From Adhaeribacter aerolatus (GTDB lineage: Bacteria > Bacteroidota > Bacteroidia > Cytophagales > Hymenobacteraceae): a stretch of 64,000 nucleotides of DNA. Below, one piece after another: positions 43,317-51,316 of this stretch; position 1 is the first letter of the stretch, and every line of letters begins with the position of its first letter. The position numbers and the translations under genes are program-made. The DNA is taken from the NCBI RefSeq assembly GCF_007991635.1, contig NZ_BJYS01000025.1, forward strand, positions 1-64,000, in the 5' to 3' direction. The notes beneath the pieces are model-generated. The model was not told the origin of the DNA. It saw only the letters and a program-made list of their open reading frames with translations, and ran no database searches.

Positions 43317-44222
43317 TTCCCGGGCGGTTTTAGCTGGGATTAACAGGGTGTAACGGGTGGTAGTATCGGTTACAGTAAGTTTGTAGGTGCGCAGCCAGGG
43401 GTTATGCAGTCGTAAAGTTTTGTAATTGGTACCCTGTTCCAAAGCAAAAGCCGGCAAATCCTCAATGGTGCTGGTTACCGTTAGCGGGCGGGTTGGTGTG
43501 GTGGCATAGGCGTCTGCGTCCATCATGCTGAACCCATAGCGTTGCGGATTTTCTAATACTTCTTTTAAAGCCAGAATCCGAAACAAATAGCGCGATGTTT
43601 CATCGTTCAGGTACAGGTCGTAGTACGAATCTACTTTCTGGGTCTTAAAAGCAGCTTCCAGGCCACCTACACCCCGATTATAAGAGGCAGCGGCGCTCGT
43701 CCAGGAACCAAAGCGCTTATACCCGTATTTAAGATGTTTACAGGCCGCTATCGTTGATTTCTCAAAATGGTACCGTTCGTCCACTTCATCATTTATTCTT
43801 AATTTCAGGGCTTTAGCCGTAGCAGGCATTAATTGCCAGATACCCACCGCACCTTTGGGTGAAGTAGCATTGCTCAGTAAGCTTTCGGCGAGCGCCAGAT
43901 ATTTAAAATCGGGATGCATGCCATTTTCGCGGAGCAGCCGATCTAATTCAGGTAAATGACGTTGCAGCCTTTTGAGCGCCAGCAGGGTATTTGAATGAAA
44001 GTAGGCCGTAGATTGTAATTCGCGATCCAGCCGTTCCGCCACATCAGGTAAGTCCAGCGGCACGGGTTCATCGGCAAAGGTTAACGTTTGGGGGAGCGGA
44101 AACGGACGATAAACGCCATTGTTCGGCATGCTGGGGATTACTTGCTGGCTGCACAAATTCACCACTCCCAGGAGGCAGGCCAGTAAAAACAAATATTTCC
44201 AGTAAGGCTGTAATTGCGTCAT
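43314..44222 (-). CDS. Lytic transglycosylase (SLT domain, MltD-like)
   Basis: Protein of 302 residues. A hydrophobic N-terminus (residues 9-25) looks like a signal or anchor. The SLT domain occupies about 100-215: A-L-A-E-S-L with catalytic Glu113, then G-A-V-G-I-W-Q-L-M-P near 125-134 and A-A-A-S-Y-N-R-G near 175. Residues 255-300 look like one LysM-type wall-binding motif. It cleaves peptidoglycan glycan strands to 1,6-anhydro products in the periplasm. A gene-like tail in another frame follows its stop, so the true C-terminus may be longer. Confidence 0.87.
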   Translation of the reverse strand: MTQLQPYWKYLFLLACLLGVVNLCSQQVIPSMPNNGVYRPFPLPQTLTFADEPVPLDLPDVAERLDRELQSTAYFHSNTLLALKRLQRHLPELDRLLRENGMHPDFKYLALAESLLSNATSPKGAVGIWQLMPATAKALKLRINDEVDERYHFEKSTIAACKHLKYGYKRFGSWTSAAASYNRGVGGLEAAFKTQKVDSYYDLYLNDETSRYLFRILALKEVLENPQRYGFSMMDADAYATTPTRPLTVTSTIEDLPAFALEQGTNYKTLRLHNPWLRTYKLTVTDTTTRYTLLIPAKTARE

Positions 44223-44519
44223 TAAAATGCACCCGTTGTTTTTTCCGTTTACGATTAAACGATTAATTACGGTTATGATTGTTTTTGTTGCGGAGAAAAG
44301 GCCGTTACCAGATTAAAACTTGGGTAGTTTCAAGGTAGAAGGGAAGGGTAAATAGGCGTATCTTCGTAGTTTATTCTACGTAGAGCCGCTTTTCATATTA
44401 ATTTAATACCTGGGTGCTAAAGAACTAAGCCTGTTATTTAATTAACAAGTGACAATATTGTAACCCAAGCAATAGGAAATATAAACCCGATAGGCCTAAT
44501 GAAAACCAGAGATGCTTAA
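44223..44519. other. Intergenic, no gene seen
   Basis: About 300 bases upstream of the transglycosylase gene. It must carry its promoter; no clear box, hairpin or ORF. Confidence 0.4.
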
Positions 44520-45608
44520 TTAAGAGTTAGGCGGTAGCATTTTTTTGAGCCTTTGTTTTACCGCGGAGCCATAGTAGCGGAAATAATAATGAACATGCCG
44601 GTAAAAAGGAGCCCATCTTAATTTTAATAATGCGGAAGCTGGTGGCCGGTAATAAGCATAAAAAGGCGAGTTCTGGTAGATTTTATCGGTATTAAACCCA
44701 ACAGCGGCATGTTGGAGGCATTGCCGAAACAAGAACAACCCTAAAGTATAGCCTAAGGCGGCGGGCTGGAAGAAGTTGCTTTTCTGATTTATCTCCAGTA
44801 GTTGGGTAAACCAGTTGATGGCCCGGTTAAAAAATAAGGGGTTGGGCTCCCAGGGCTGGTACCAGACACGGTTATGAAAGCTAAACTCCCCCGGCGTAAG
44901 CTCGTGCCCCAGCAAGCGGAATACTGCAGACCGGGTTTTGCCGGCATTTGTTATTTGTTGCGAATGATGTTGTTTAGATACCTGTGTCCCGGAGTCACGG
45001 TAAAGCAGCAATGGCTCGGCCAGGTTAGCGCCTTTCGTAACCAGCAGCATATCAAACCATAGCTTATAGTCCTCGGCGGCCTTGTATTCCGGGTGGTAGG
45101 TTAACTTGTTATCCAACAATACCTGGCGCCGCAGCATTACGGCAGGGTGGGCAAAAGGCGTATCAAAAATTAGAAAACTTTTAATTTGCTCGTGCGCCAG
45201 CGGGAACGTTTCGGTGTATATTATTTCCTTGTTTTTGAAATGCTGAATCGCAGAGCCCACCAAACCTACCTCCGGATGAGTCTCCATAAACCTGACCTGT
45301 TTTTCCAGTCGGGTATTTTGGCTGATATCGTCGGCATCCATCCGGGCAATGTATTGTCCGGTAGCCAGGGCAAGTCCTATATTTAATTGGGCAATTAAGC
45401 CAATATTCTCCGGCGAATGAATAACCCGGATGCGGTGGTCGTGGTAACAGTTAATAATTTCGGTACTGGCATCGGTCGAGCCGTCATTCAGAATCAGAAA
45501 TTCTAAATGCGGGTAAGTCTGGTTTAAAATGCTTTCTATTGCTTCAGCCAGATATTTTTCAGCATTATAAACCGGCATCAGCACCGATACCAGGGGAGAA
45601 ATATTCAT
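44520..45608 (-). CDS. Glycosyltransferase family 2
   Basis: Protein of about 362 residues from the ATG at 45608; a TTG seven codons upstream is possible but less likely. V-S-V-L-M-P-V-Y-N-A-E-K-Y at residues 6-18, L-N-D-G-S-T-D near 43 and R-M-D-A-D-D near 89 form the GT-A core with the DXD metal site. The C-terminal 130 residues are helical and basic and may contact membrane or acceptor. It stands apart from the cluster at 36.9-42.5 kb but points the same way, so it may serve the same surface glycan. Confidence 0.87.
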   Translation of the reverse strand: MNISPLVSVLMPVYNAEKYLAEAIESILNQTYPHLEFLILNDGSTDASTEIINCYHDHRIRVIHSPENIGLIAQLNIGLALATGQYIARMDADDISQNTRLEKQVRFMETHPEVGLVGSAIQHFKNKEIIYTETFPLAHEQIKSFLIFDTPFAHPAVMLRRQVLLDNKLTYHPEYKAAEDYKLWFDMLLVTKGANLAEPLLLYRDSGTQVSKQHHSQQITNAGKTRSAVFRLLGHELTPGEFSFHNRVWYQPWEPNPLFFNRAINWFTQLLEINQKSNFFQPAALGYTLGLFLFRQCLQHAAVGFNTDKIYQNSPFYAYYRPPASALLKLRWAPFYRHVHYYFRYYGSAVKQRLKKMLPPNS

Positions 45609-46134
45609 AAACCAGTCAGGATACGCCAAACGTAAATACCAAGCTATTAAATTTTAACATACCCAGCCAAATATTTTTGAAATCTAATAAACAAGTTGCG
45701 GCTTGAGCTGGACTCAGGTTGGATGAAGCCAGTAACAAAATAGTGCTGGAGAATAAATTGAGAATTGGTGTTCAAAGATTAATACTGCAGCGTTTTAAGT
45801 AAAGAGTAAGCATATTTTAAGAAAATTAAACGCTAAGCCTATTCTTCTCTGCCCCTGATTATAGCATAATACTTAACCCATTGCTTTGCTCTACATTGCT
45901 GGGTAAAAGTGTGTTTGTTTGCACCAGGTTTGATCTTGAAAATGGAAAGCTAAACTGCTGTATATCAGATTAAATATTATCTATATAGTAGGGTTATTTA
46001 TTAGCAAATATTTAAAAACGGGGAACTATAATTACTAAAAAAGTAAATTTTGGTAATATCCTATTCTGCCATCAATAAATCCAAATTTTTTAGCTAAATT
46101 TTACAATCTAATCTAACCTATTCACCCAGAAAAC
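45609..46134. other. Intergenic between divergent genes
   Basis: About 525 bases, AT-rich, between a GT2 gene and the divergent SusC gene. It must hold the promoter of the nutrient-uptake pair. I see no regulator gene and no strong TAnnTTTG match. Confidence 0.45.
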
Positions 46135-49100
46135 ATGTTAAAAAAAATGCAATCTCCGCATAGTTGGCAGATGAAAATTTGCGGACTGGTTTTAGCAGGA
46201 GTTTTGACAGCCAATCCGTTAACAGGTACAACGGCTGCTGCAAATGCTAAAACTGCTCCAGTCGTTTCATTTGCCAGAAACTTAAAAGCCGGGAAGTTTA
46301 TTCTCTGGCCGATTACAGGTAAGGTAACTTCGCCAACCGGCGAACCAATTCCTGGGGTTACGGTGCTGCTGAAGGGAACCAGTACTGGTGCTACCACTAG
46401 TCCAGATGGTACTTATAGCTTAAATGTGCCGGAAACAGCGGGAACCTTGGTTTTCTCTTTTATTGGCTTTACTACCCTGGAGAAGAGCTTTTCTGGTCCG
46501 GGGACGGTAAATGCGATGCTTTCGGAAGATGCCAAGGCCTTGCAGGAAATTGTAGTAACCGGTTATACCACCCAATCTAAAAAAGATATTACCGGAGCGG
46601 TAGCTACTATTGATGCCAAACAATTATTATCTACGCCGGCGACCAACCTGGGGCAGGCCATGCAGGGTAAAGTAGCCGGCGTTACAGTTGGTAACGAAAA
46701 CAGCCCCGGCGGTGGGGTTATGGTCCGGATCCGGGGTTTTGGTACCATCAACGATAACTCGCCCTTGTACGTGGTAGATGGCGTGCCCACCAAAGGCAAC
46801 CTGAATACCCTTAACCTGAACGACATTGAGTCGATGCAGATTCTGAAAGATGCCTCGGCAGCTTCCATCTACGGATCGCGGGCAGGTAATGGGGTGGTTA
46901 TTATTACCACCAAAAAAGGCAAAGCCGGTAAGCCCATGTTTACTTACGATGCTTATTACGGCACCCAGCGGCCCGGCAAGTTTCTCGACTTGCTGAACAG
47001 CCAGGAATACGCGCAATTGATTTGGGAATCGCGGAAAAATGCCGGTGCGGTAGGCACCAATGGTAATCCTGCGCATGCCCAGTTTGGTAACGGGCCGGAG
47101 CCGGTACTGCCAGATTATATTTTCCCGGCCGGTGCCAAAGAAGGCGACCCGCGTGTAGCCCAGGATGCCAACGGCAATTACACTAACTACAGCAATAATA
47201 TTGATGCCGCCGATTTTAACCGGACCAAATGGATGATTACCAAGACCAATAAAGCGGGTACCGATTGGCTCGATGAAATTTTTGATCCGGCGCCTATTCA
47301 AAACCACCAGATTGGCGTGTCGGGCGGTAACGAAAGCGGCCGGTATGCTATGTCGGTAAATTATTTTAACCAGGAAGGAATCATGATTTATACCGGGTTT
47401 AAAAGGTATTCACTGCGGGCCAATACCGAATTTAACGTGAATAAACGCATTCGGGTGGGCGAGAATTTTCAGGCAGCAGTAAGTTCTAGAGTTATGCAGC
47501 CGGGTTCCAACGGTTTCGAAAATAACCCCACCTCCTTCGCCTACCGTATTCAGCCTATTATTCCGGTATACGATGTGGCCGGTAATTTTGCCGGTACCCG
47601 CGGTACCGACCTCGACAATTCCAACAATCCTTATAGCATGTTGTACCGCAACAAGGATAATGATCAAAGAGAAATACGGTTGTTTGGTAATGCTTATGCC
47701 GAAGTAGATATACTCAAAAATTTAACGGCTAAAACCAGCTTTGGCGTTGATTATAACTTGTTTAACTACCGTAATTACACCTTCCGCGATATTGAATCGG
47801 CCGAAGCCAGGGGTTCTAACAGTTTGCAGACCACCAATAACTACGAGTGGACCTGGACCTGGTTTAACACTTTAAACTATAATGCCACCTTTGGCGAAAA
47901 ACACCGGTTAAATTTCCTGATTGGTACTGAGTCTATTAAAGACTATTATGAGTTTTTCGATGCTTCCCGGACCAATTTTGCCTCCGACGATATTGAAAAC
48001 CGCTATTTAAGTGGGGGTACGGGTGTGCAAACGAATAATGGCGGCGGTTATAACTGGGCCCTGGCTTCGGAATTTGCCAAAGCCAATTATGTATTTGCCG
48101 ACAAATATTTACTCGAAGGTACGCTGCGCCGCGACCGGTCTTCGCGGTTTGCACCCCAGTTCCGGACCGCTTATTTTCCAGCCGCCAGTGCCGGTTGGGT
48201 TATATCCGAAGAAAGCTTTGCCAAAGGTTTAACCACCTGGCTTAATCATGCTAAGCTAAGAGTGGGCTGGGGCCAAACCGGTAACCAGGAAATTGGTAAC
48301 TACAATTCCATTACGCAATATTCAACCAATCCGGCAACTTCTTTCTATGACCTGGGCGGTACGCGCACCTCGGCCATACCCGGTTACGAGTTAACCCAGT
48401 TTGGTAACCCAAATGCCAAGTGGGAAACCACCACGGCTACCAATATTGGGTTAGATGCTACTTTGTTTAACGATCACATTGATGCTTCTTTTGACTGGTA
48501 TACCCGCCTTACTTCGGATATGTTGTTCCCGGTTCAGGTACCGCTTACCGGCGGCGTGGCCGTTAACCCTTTCCAGAATATTGGGTCTATGCGCAACCGG
48601 GGCGTTGATCTGGCTCTTACCTACAATGGCAAGGCTGCTGATAACCAGCTTACTTACAGTATAGGCGGCAATCTTAGCACCTATCGTAATGAGGTAACCC
48701 AAACCACCGGCGACCCCAATACCCAATATTTTGGCCTGAACGATGAGCGTATTCAGAACTTTGTGGTAACCCAGCAAGGTTACCCCATATCTTCTTTCTT
48801 TGGGTATACCATTGATGGCATTTTCCAGACGGACGATGAAGCAGCCACCGCTCCTAAAAACAACTTGGGCGTTAATCAGAATAAAGCCGGCCGGTTCCGT
48901 TTTGTGGATGTGAATGGTGATAATGTTATCGATTCCAAAGATTTATCTATTATAGGCAGCCCACACCCCGATTATACCTATGGCATTAACGTGAGTGTTA
49001 ATTACAAAAATTTCGGCTTAACTCTTTTTGGCCAGGGCGTACAAGGCAACGAAATCTTTAACATGGTGAAGTATTTCACGGATTTCCCAACCTTTGGCGG

Positions 49101-49476
49101 TAACCGGAGCAAGCGCATGCTGTACGATTCCTGGCGGCCCGGTAAAACCGATGCTATTTTGCCCCAGTTAACTTCCAGCGACCAGGTAAGTATCCTGCCT
49201 TCTACTTATTACCTCGAAAACGGGTCTTATTTCCGGATGCGCAATATTCAGTTAACCTATAATTTGCCGGCCACCTTAATCTCCAGGGCCAGTCTGAGTT
49301 CGGTTAGAGTTTATTTGCAAACCCAAAACCTGTTTACCATTACCAAATATTCCGGTATGGATCCCGAGATTAACCTCCGCAATTTTACTGCCGGCAACGA
49401 CCGTCAGATTGGGGTAGATGGTGGCGCTTACCCGATTGCCAAACAGTTTATTATTGGTTTAAATGTGGGCTTTTAA
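46135..49476 (+). CDS. SusC/RagA-family TonB-linked outer-membrane transporter
   Basis: Protein of 1113 residues. An N-terminal signal of about 36 residues is followed by a carboxypeptidase-regulatory-like beta domain near 60-130 (I-T-G-K-V-T-S-P-T-G-E-P-I-P-G-V). The plug domain follows, with V-V-T-G-Y-T near 140, V-V-D-G-V-P near 215 and I-L-K-D-A-S-A-A-S-I-Y-G-S-R near 240, all standard SusC blocks. The rest is the 22-strand TonB-dependent barrel ending in F-I-I-G-L-N-V-G-F. It imports an oligosaccharide or peptide with the SusD-like lipoprotein 46 bases downstream. No glycosidase or peptidase gene adjoins to reveal the substrate. Confidence 0.94.
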   Translation: MLKKMQSPHSWQMKICGLVLAGVLTANPLTGTTAAANAKTAPVVSFARNLKAGKFILWPITGKVTSPTGEPIPGVTVLLKGTSTGATTSPDGTYSLNVPETAGTLVFSFIGFTTLEKSFSGPGTVNAMLSEDAKALQEIVVTGYTTQSKKDITGAVATIDAKQLLSTPATNLGQAMQGKVAGVTVGNENSPGGGVMVRIRGFGTINDNSPLYVVDGVPTKGNLNTLNLNDIESMQILKDASAASIYGSRAGNGVVIITTKKGKAGKPMFTYDAYYGTQRPGKFLDLLNSQEYAQLIWESRKNAGAVGTNGNPAHAQFGNGPEPVLPDYIFPAGAKEGDPRVAQDANGNYTNYSNNIDAADFNRTKWMITKTNKAGTDWLDEIFDPAPIQNHQIGVSGGNESGRYAMSVNYFNQEGIMIYTGFKRYSLRANTEFNVNKRIRVGENFQAAVSSRVMQPGSNGFENNPTSFAYRIQPIIPVYDVAGNFAGTRGTDLDNSNNPYSMLYRNKDNDQREIRLFGNAYAEVDILKNLTAKTSFGVDYNLFNYRNYTFRDIESAEARGSNSLQTTNNYEWTWTWFNTLNYNATFGEKHRLNFLIGTESIKDYYEFFDASRTNFASDDIENRYLSGGTGVQTNNGGGYNWALASEFAKANYVFADKYLLEGTLRRDRSSRFAPQFRTAYFPAASAGWVISEESFAKGLTTWLNHAKLRVGWGQTGNQEIGNYNSITQYSTNPATSFYDLGGTRTSAIPGYELTQFGNPNAKWETTTATNIGLDATLFNDHIDASFDWYTRLTSDMLFPVQVPLTGGVAVNPFQNIGSMRNRGVDLALTYNGKAADNQLTYSIGGNLSTYRNEVTQTTGDPNTQYFGLNDERIQNFVVTQQGYPISSFFGYTIDGIFQTDDEAATAPKNNLGVNQNKAGRFRFVDVNGDNVIDSKDLSIIGSPHPDYTYGINVSVNYKNFGLTLFGQGVQGNEIFNMVKYFTDFPTFGGNRSKRMLYDSWRPGKTDAILPQLTSSDQVSILPSTYYLENGSYFRMRNIQLTYNLPATLISRASLSSVRVYLQTQNLFTITKYSGMDPEINLRNFTAGNDRQIGVDGGAYPIAKQFIIGLNVGF

Positions 49477-49522
49477 GCAGGTTTAATTCCGGCCCAAATT
49501 ATTAATTCTAATTTCTGGACAA

Positions 49523-51250
49523 ATGAAAAAACATATAATATTAGCGGGTAGCTTGTTCCTAAGTATATTAAGTTCTTGCTCCGATTCTTTCCTGGATGTA
49601 AATCCAAAAGCAGCACTTACGGGTACCGCTTTACAAAACAATAAGGGGGTAAATTCCTTACTAGTGGCCGCCTATTCTTTGTTGGATGGCTGGGCTACTG
49701 CCGAGGGGGCTTATCGTTCTTACCAATCTTCGGCGGATAATTGGGTGTATGGCAGTGTGGCTTCGGATGATGCTTACAAGGGCACCGTTGCCGGCGATCA
49801 GCCTCCCATCTCTTTAATCGAGCAGCATAATATATCTTCGGATAATATTTATTTCCGGGGCAAGTGGCGGGGTATGTACGATGGTATTGCCCGGGCCAAC
49901 GATGTGCTGCTGAATTTAGCGAAGGCTACGGATGTAAATGAGGCCGACCGGCAGCAAATTACCGCCGAAGCTCGTTTTCTGCGGGGGCATTTTCATTTTG
50001 AGCTGAAAAAGATGTTTAACAACGTGCCTTATATTGATGAGACCATTTATGATCCCAACAACCTGGAAAGCACAAAGCAGCCGAACACCGCCGATATCTG
50101 GCCCAAGATTGTAGAAGACCTGACTTTTGCATATAACACGCTGCCTGCTAAGCAATCCCAACCCGGAAGAGCTACTAAATGGGCAGCCGGTGCTACTTTG
50201 GCCAAAGCCTATTTATTTCAGAAAAAATATGCCGAAGCCAAACCTTTGCTGCTGGCAATTGTAAATAGCGGCCAGTTCCGGCTGGTAGACCGCTACCACG
50301 ATAATTTCCGGGCTGCTACCAACAATAATCCCGAATCTGTTTTTGAAATACAACACTCGGTTAACGACGGCGCCCCTGGCGGGGAAAATGGTAATATTGG
50401 CGCTACACTTAATTATCCTTACGGTGGTGGCGGAGTAACTACTTGCTGCGGCTTCTTCCAGCCATCGCAGAATCTGGTAAATGCCTTTAAAACCGATGCC
50501 AACGGCTTGCCTTTATTAGATACTTTTAACCAAAACGATGTAAAAAGCGACCAGGGTATAGAAGCTACCCAATCCTTTACACCCGAAGAAGGCACCCTCG
50601 ATCCACGCCTGGACTGGACAGTTGGTCGCCGGGGTATTCCGTTTCTGGATTGGGGTGTACATCCGGGCAAAACCTACGTGCGTGACCAGGCTTACGGCGG
50701 GCCTTACTCCCCTAAAAAGCACGTAATGTATCGTTCCGATGTGGGTACCAATACCTTTGCCAGCAACCCGCGTTTAAACGCCAATAATTACCGCATCATC
50801 CGGTATTCGCACGTGCTGCTGTGGTTAGCCGAAATTGAAACCGAACAGGGCAACTTGGAAGCCGCCCGTGGCTACGTAAACCAAATCAGGAGAAGAGCGG
50901 CCAATCCCGATGGCTTCGTGAAAAAAGCCGACGGCACGCCAGCCGCTAACTACGTAATTAAGGAATATTCAACCTCCTGGACCGACCAGGTCATGGCCCG
51001 GAAAGCGGTGCAATTTGAGCAGCGGCTGGAGTTTGGCATGGAAGGCCATCGCCGGTTTGATTTGGTGCGCTGGGGAATTGCCGACCAGGTTTTAAATGCT
51101 TATTACGCCGTTGAAGGCAACAAGCGGCCGTATTTAAAGGGTGTGCAGTTTGTAAAAGGCAAGCACGAATATTTCCCGATTCCAATACAAGAAATACTAA
51201 ACAGTACCGTAGCGGGTAAGCCTACCTTAATCCAGAACCCCAATTATTAA
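49523..51250 (+). CDS. RagB/SusD-family surface lipoprotein
   Basis: Protein of 575 residues. Lipobox I-L-S-S-C with Cys19, then the SusD start D-S-F-L-D-V-N-P. The helical TPR-like core includes A-R-F-L-R-G-H-F-H-F-E-L near 150 and the C-terminal signature E-Q-R-L-E-F-G-M-E-G-H-R-R-F-D-L-V-R-W near 505. It caps the SusC barrel at the cell surface and delivers the ligand. It is co-transcribed with the SusC gene (46-base gap) and followed by a terminator. Confidence 0.94.
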   Translation: MKKHIILAGSLFLSILSSCSDSFLDVNPKAALTGTALQNNKGVNSLLVAAYSLLDGWATAEGAYRSYQSSADNWVYGSVASDDAYKGTVAGDQPPISLIEQHNISSDNIYFRGKWRGMYDGIARANDVLLNLAKATDVNEADRQQITAEARFLRGHFHFELKKMFNNVPYIDETIYDPNNLESTKQPNTADIWPKIVEDLTFAYNTLPAKQSQPGRATKWAAGATLAKAYLFQKKYAEAKPLLLAIVNSGQFRLVDRYHDNFRAATNNNPESVFEIQHSVNDGAPGGENGNIGATLNYPYGGGGVTTCCGFFQPSQNLVNAFKTDANGLPLLDTFNQNDVKSDQGIEATQSFTPEEGTLDPRLDWTVGRRGIPFLDWGVHPGKTYVRDQAYGGPYSPKKHVMYRSDVGTNTFASNPRLNANNYRIIRYSHVLLWLAEIETEQGNLEAARGYVNQIRRRAANPDGFVKKADGTPAANYVIKEYSTSWTDQVMARKAVQFEQRLEFGMEGHRRFDLVRWGIADQVLNAYYAVEGNKRPYLKGVQFVKGKHEYFPIPIQEILNSTVAGKPTLIQNPNY

Positions 51251-51274
51251 ATAATTAGGATAATATTTTGCCAG

Positions 51275-51304
51275 AAAGCTCCCGGGTAACCAGGAGCTTT
51301 TTCA
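51275..51304. terminator. Bidirectional terminator
   Basis: Stem AAAGCTCC/GGAGCTTT with a 10-base loop and T-rich flank, between the convergent SusD and PBP genes. Confidence 0.75.
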
Positions 51305-51316
51305 TTTCCGGTTATT

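Noticed and set aside
36932-45608. Complete O-antigen or capsule locus
   Set aside because: No Wzx/Wzy, initiating sugar-phosphate transferase or nucleotide-sugar synthesis gene is visible, so only a partial cluster can be claimed.
46627-47307. Long minus-strand frame opposite the SusC gene
   Set aside because: The plus-strand SusC motifs are unbroken and the minus frame has no family motifs or start signals.
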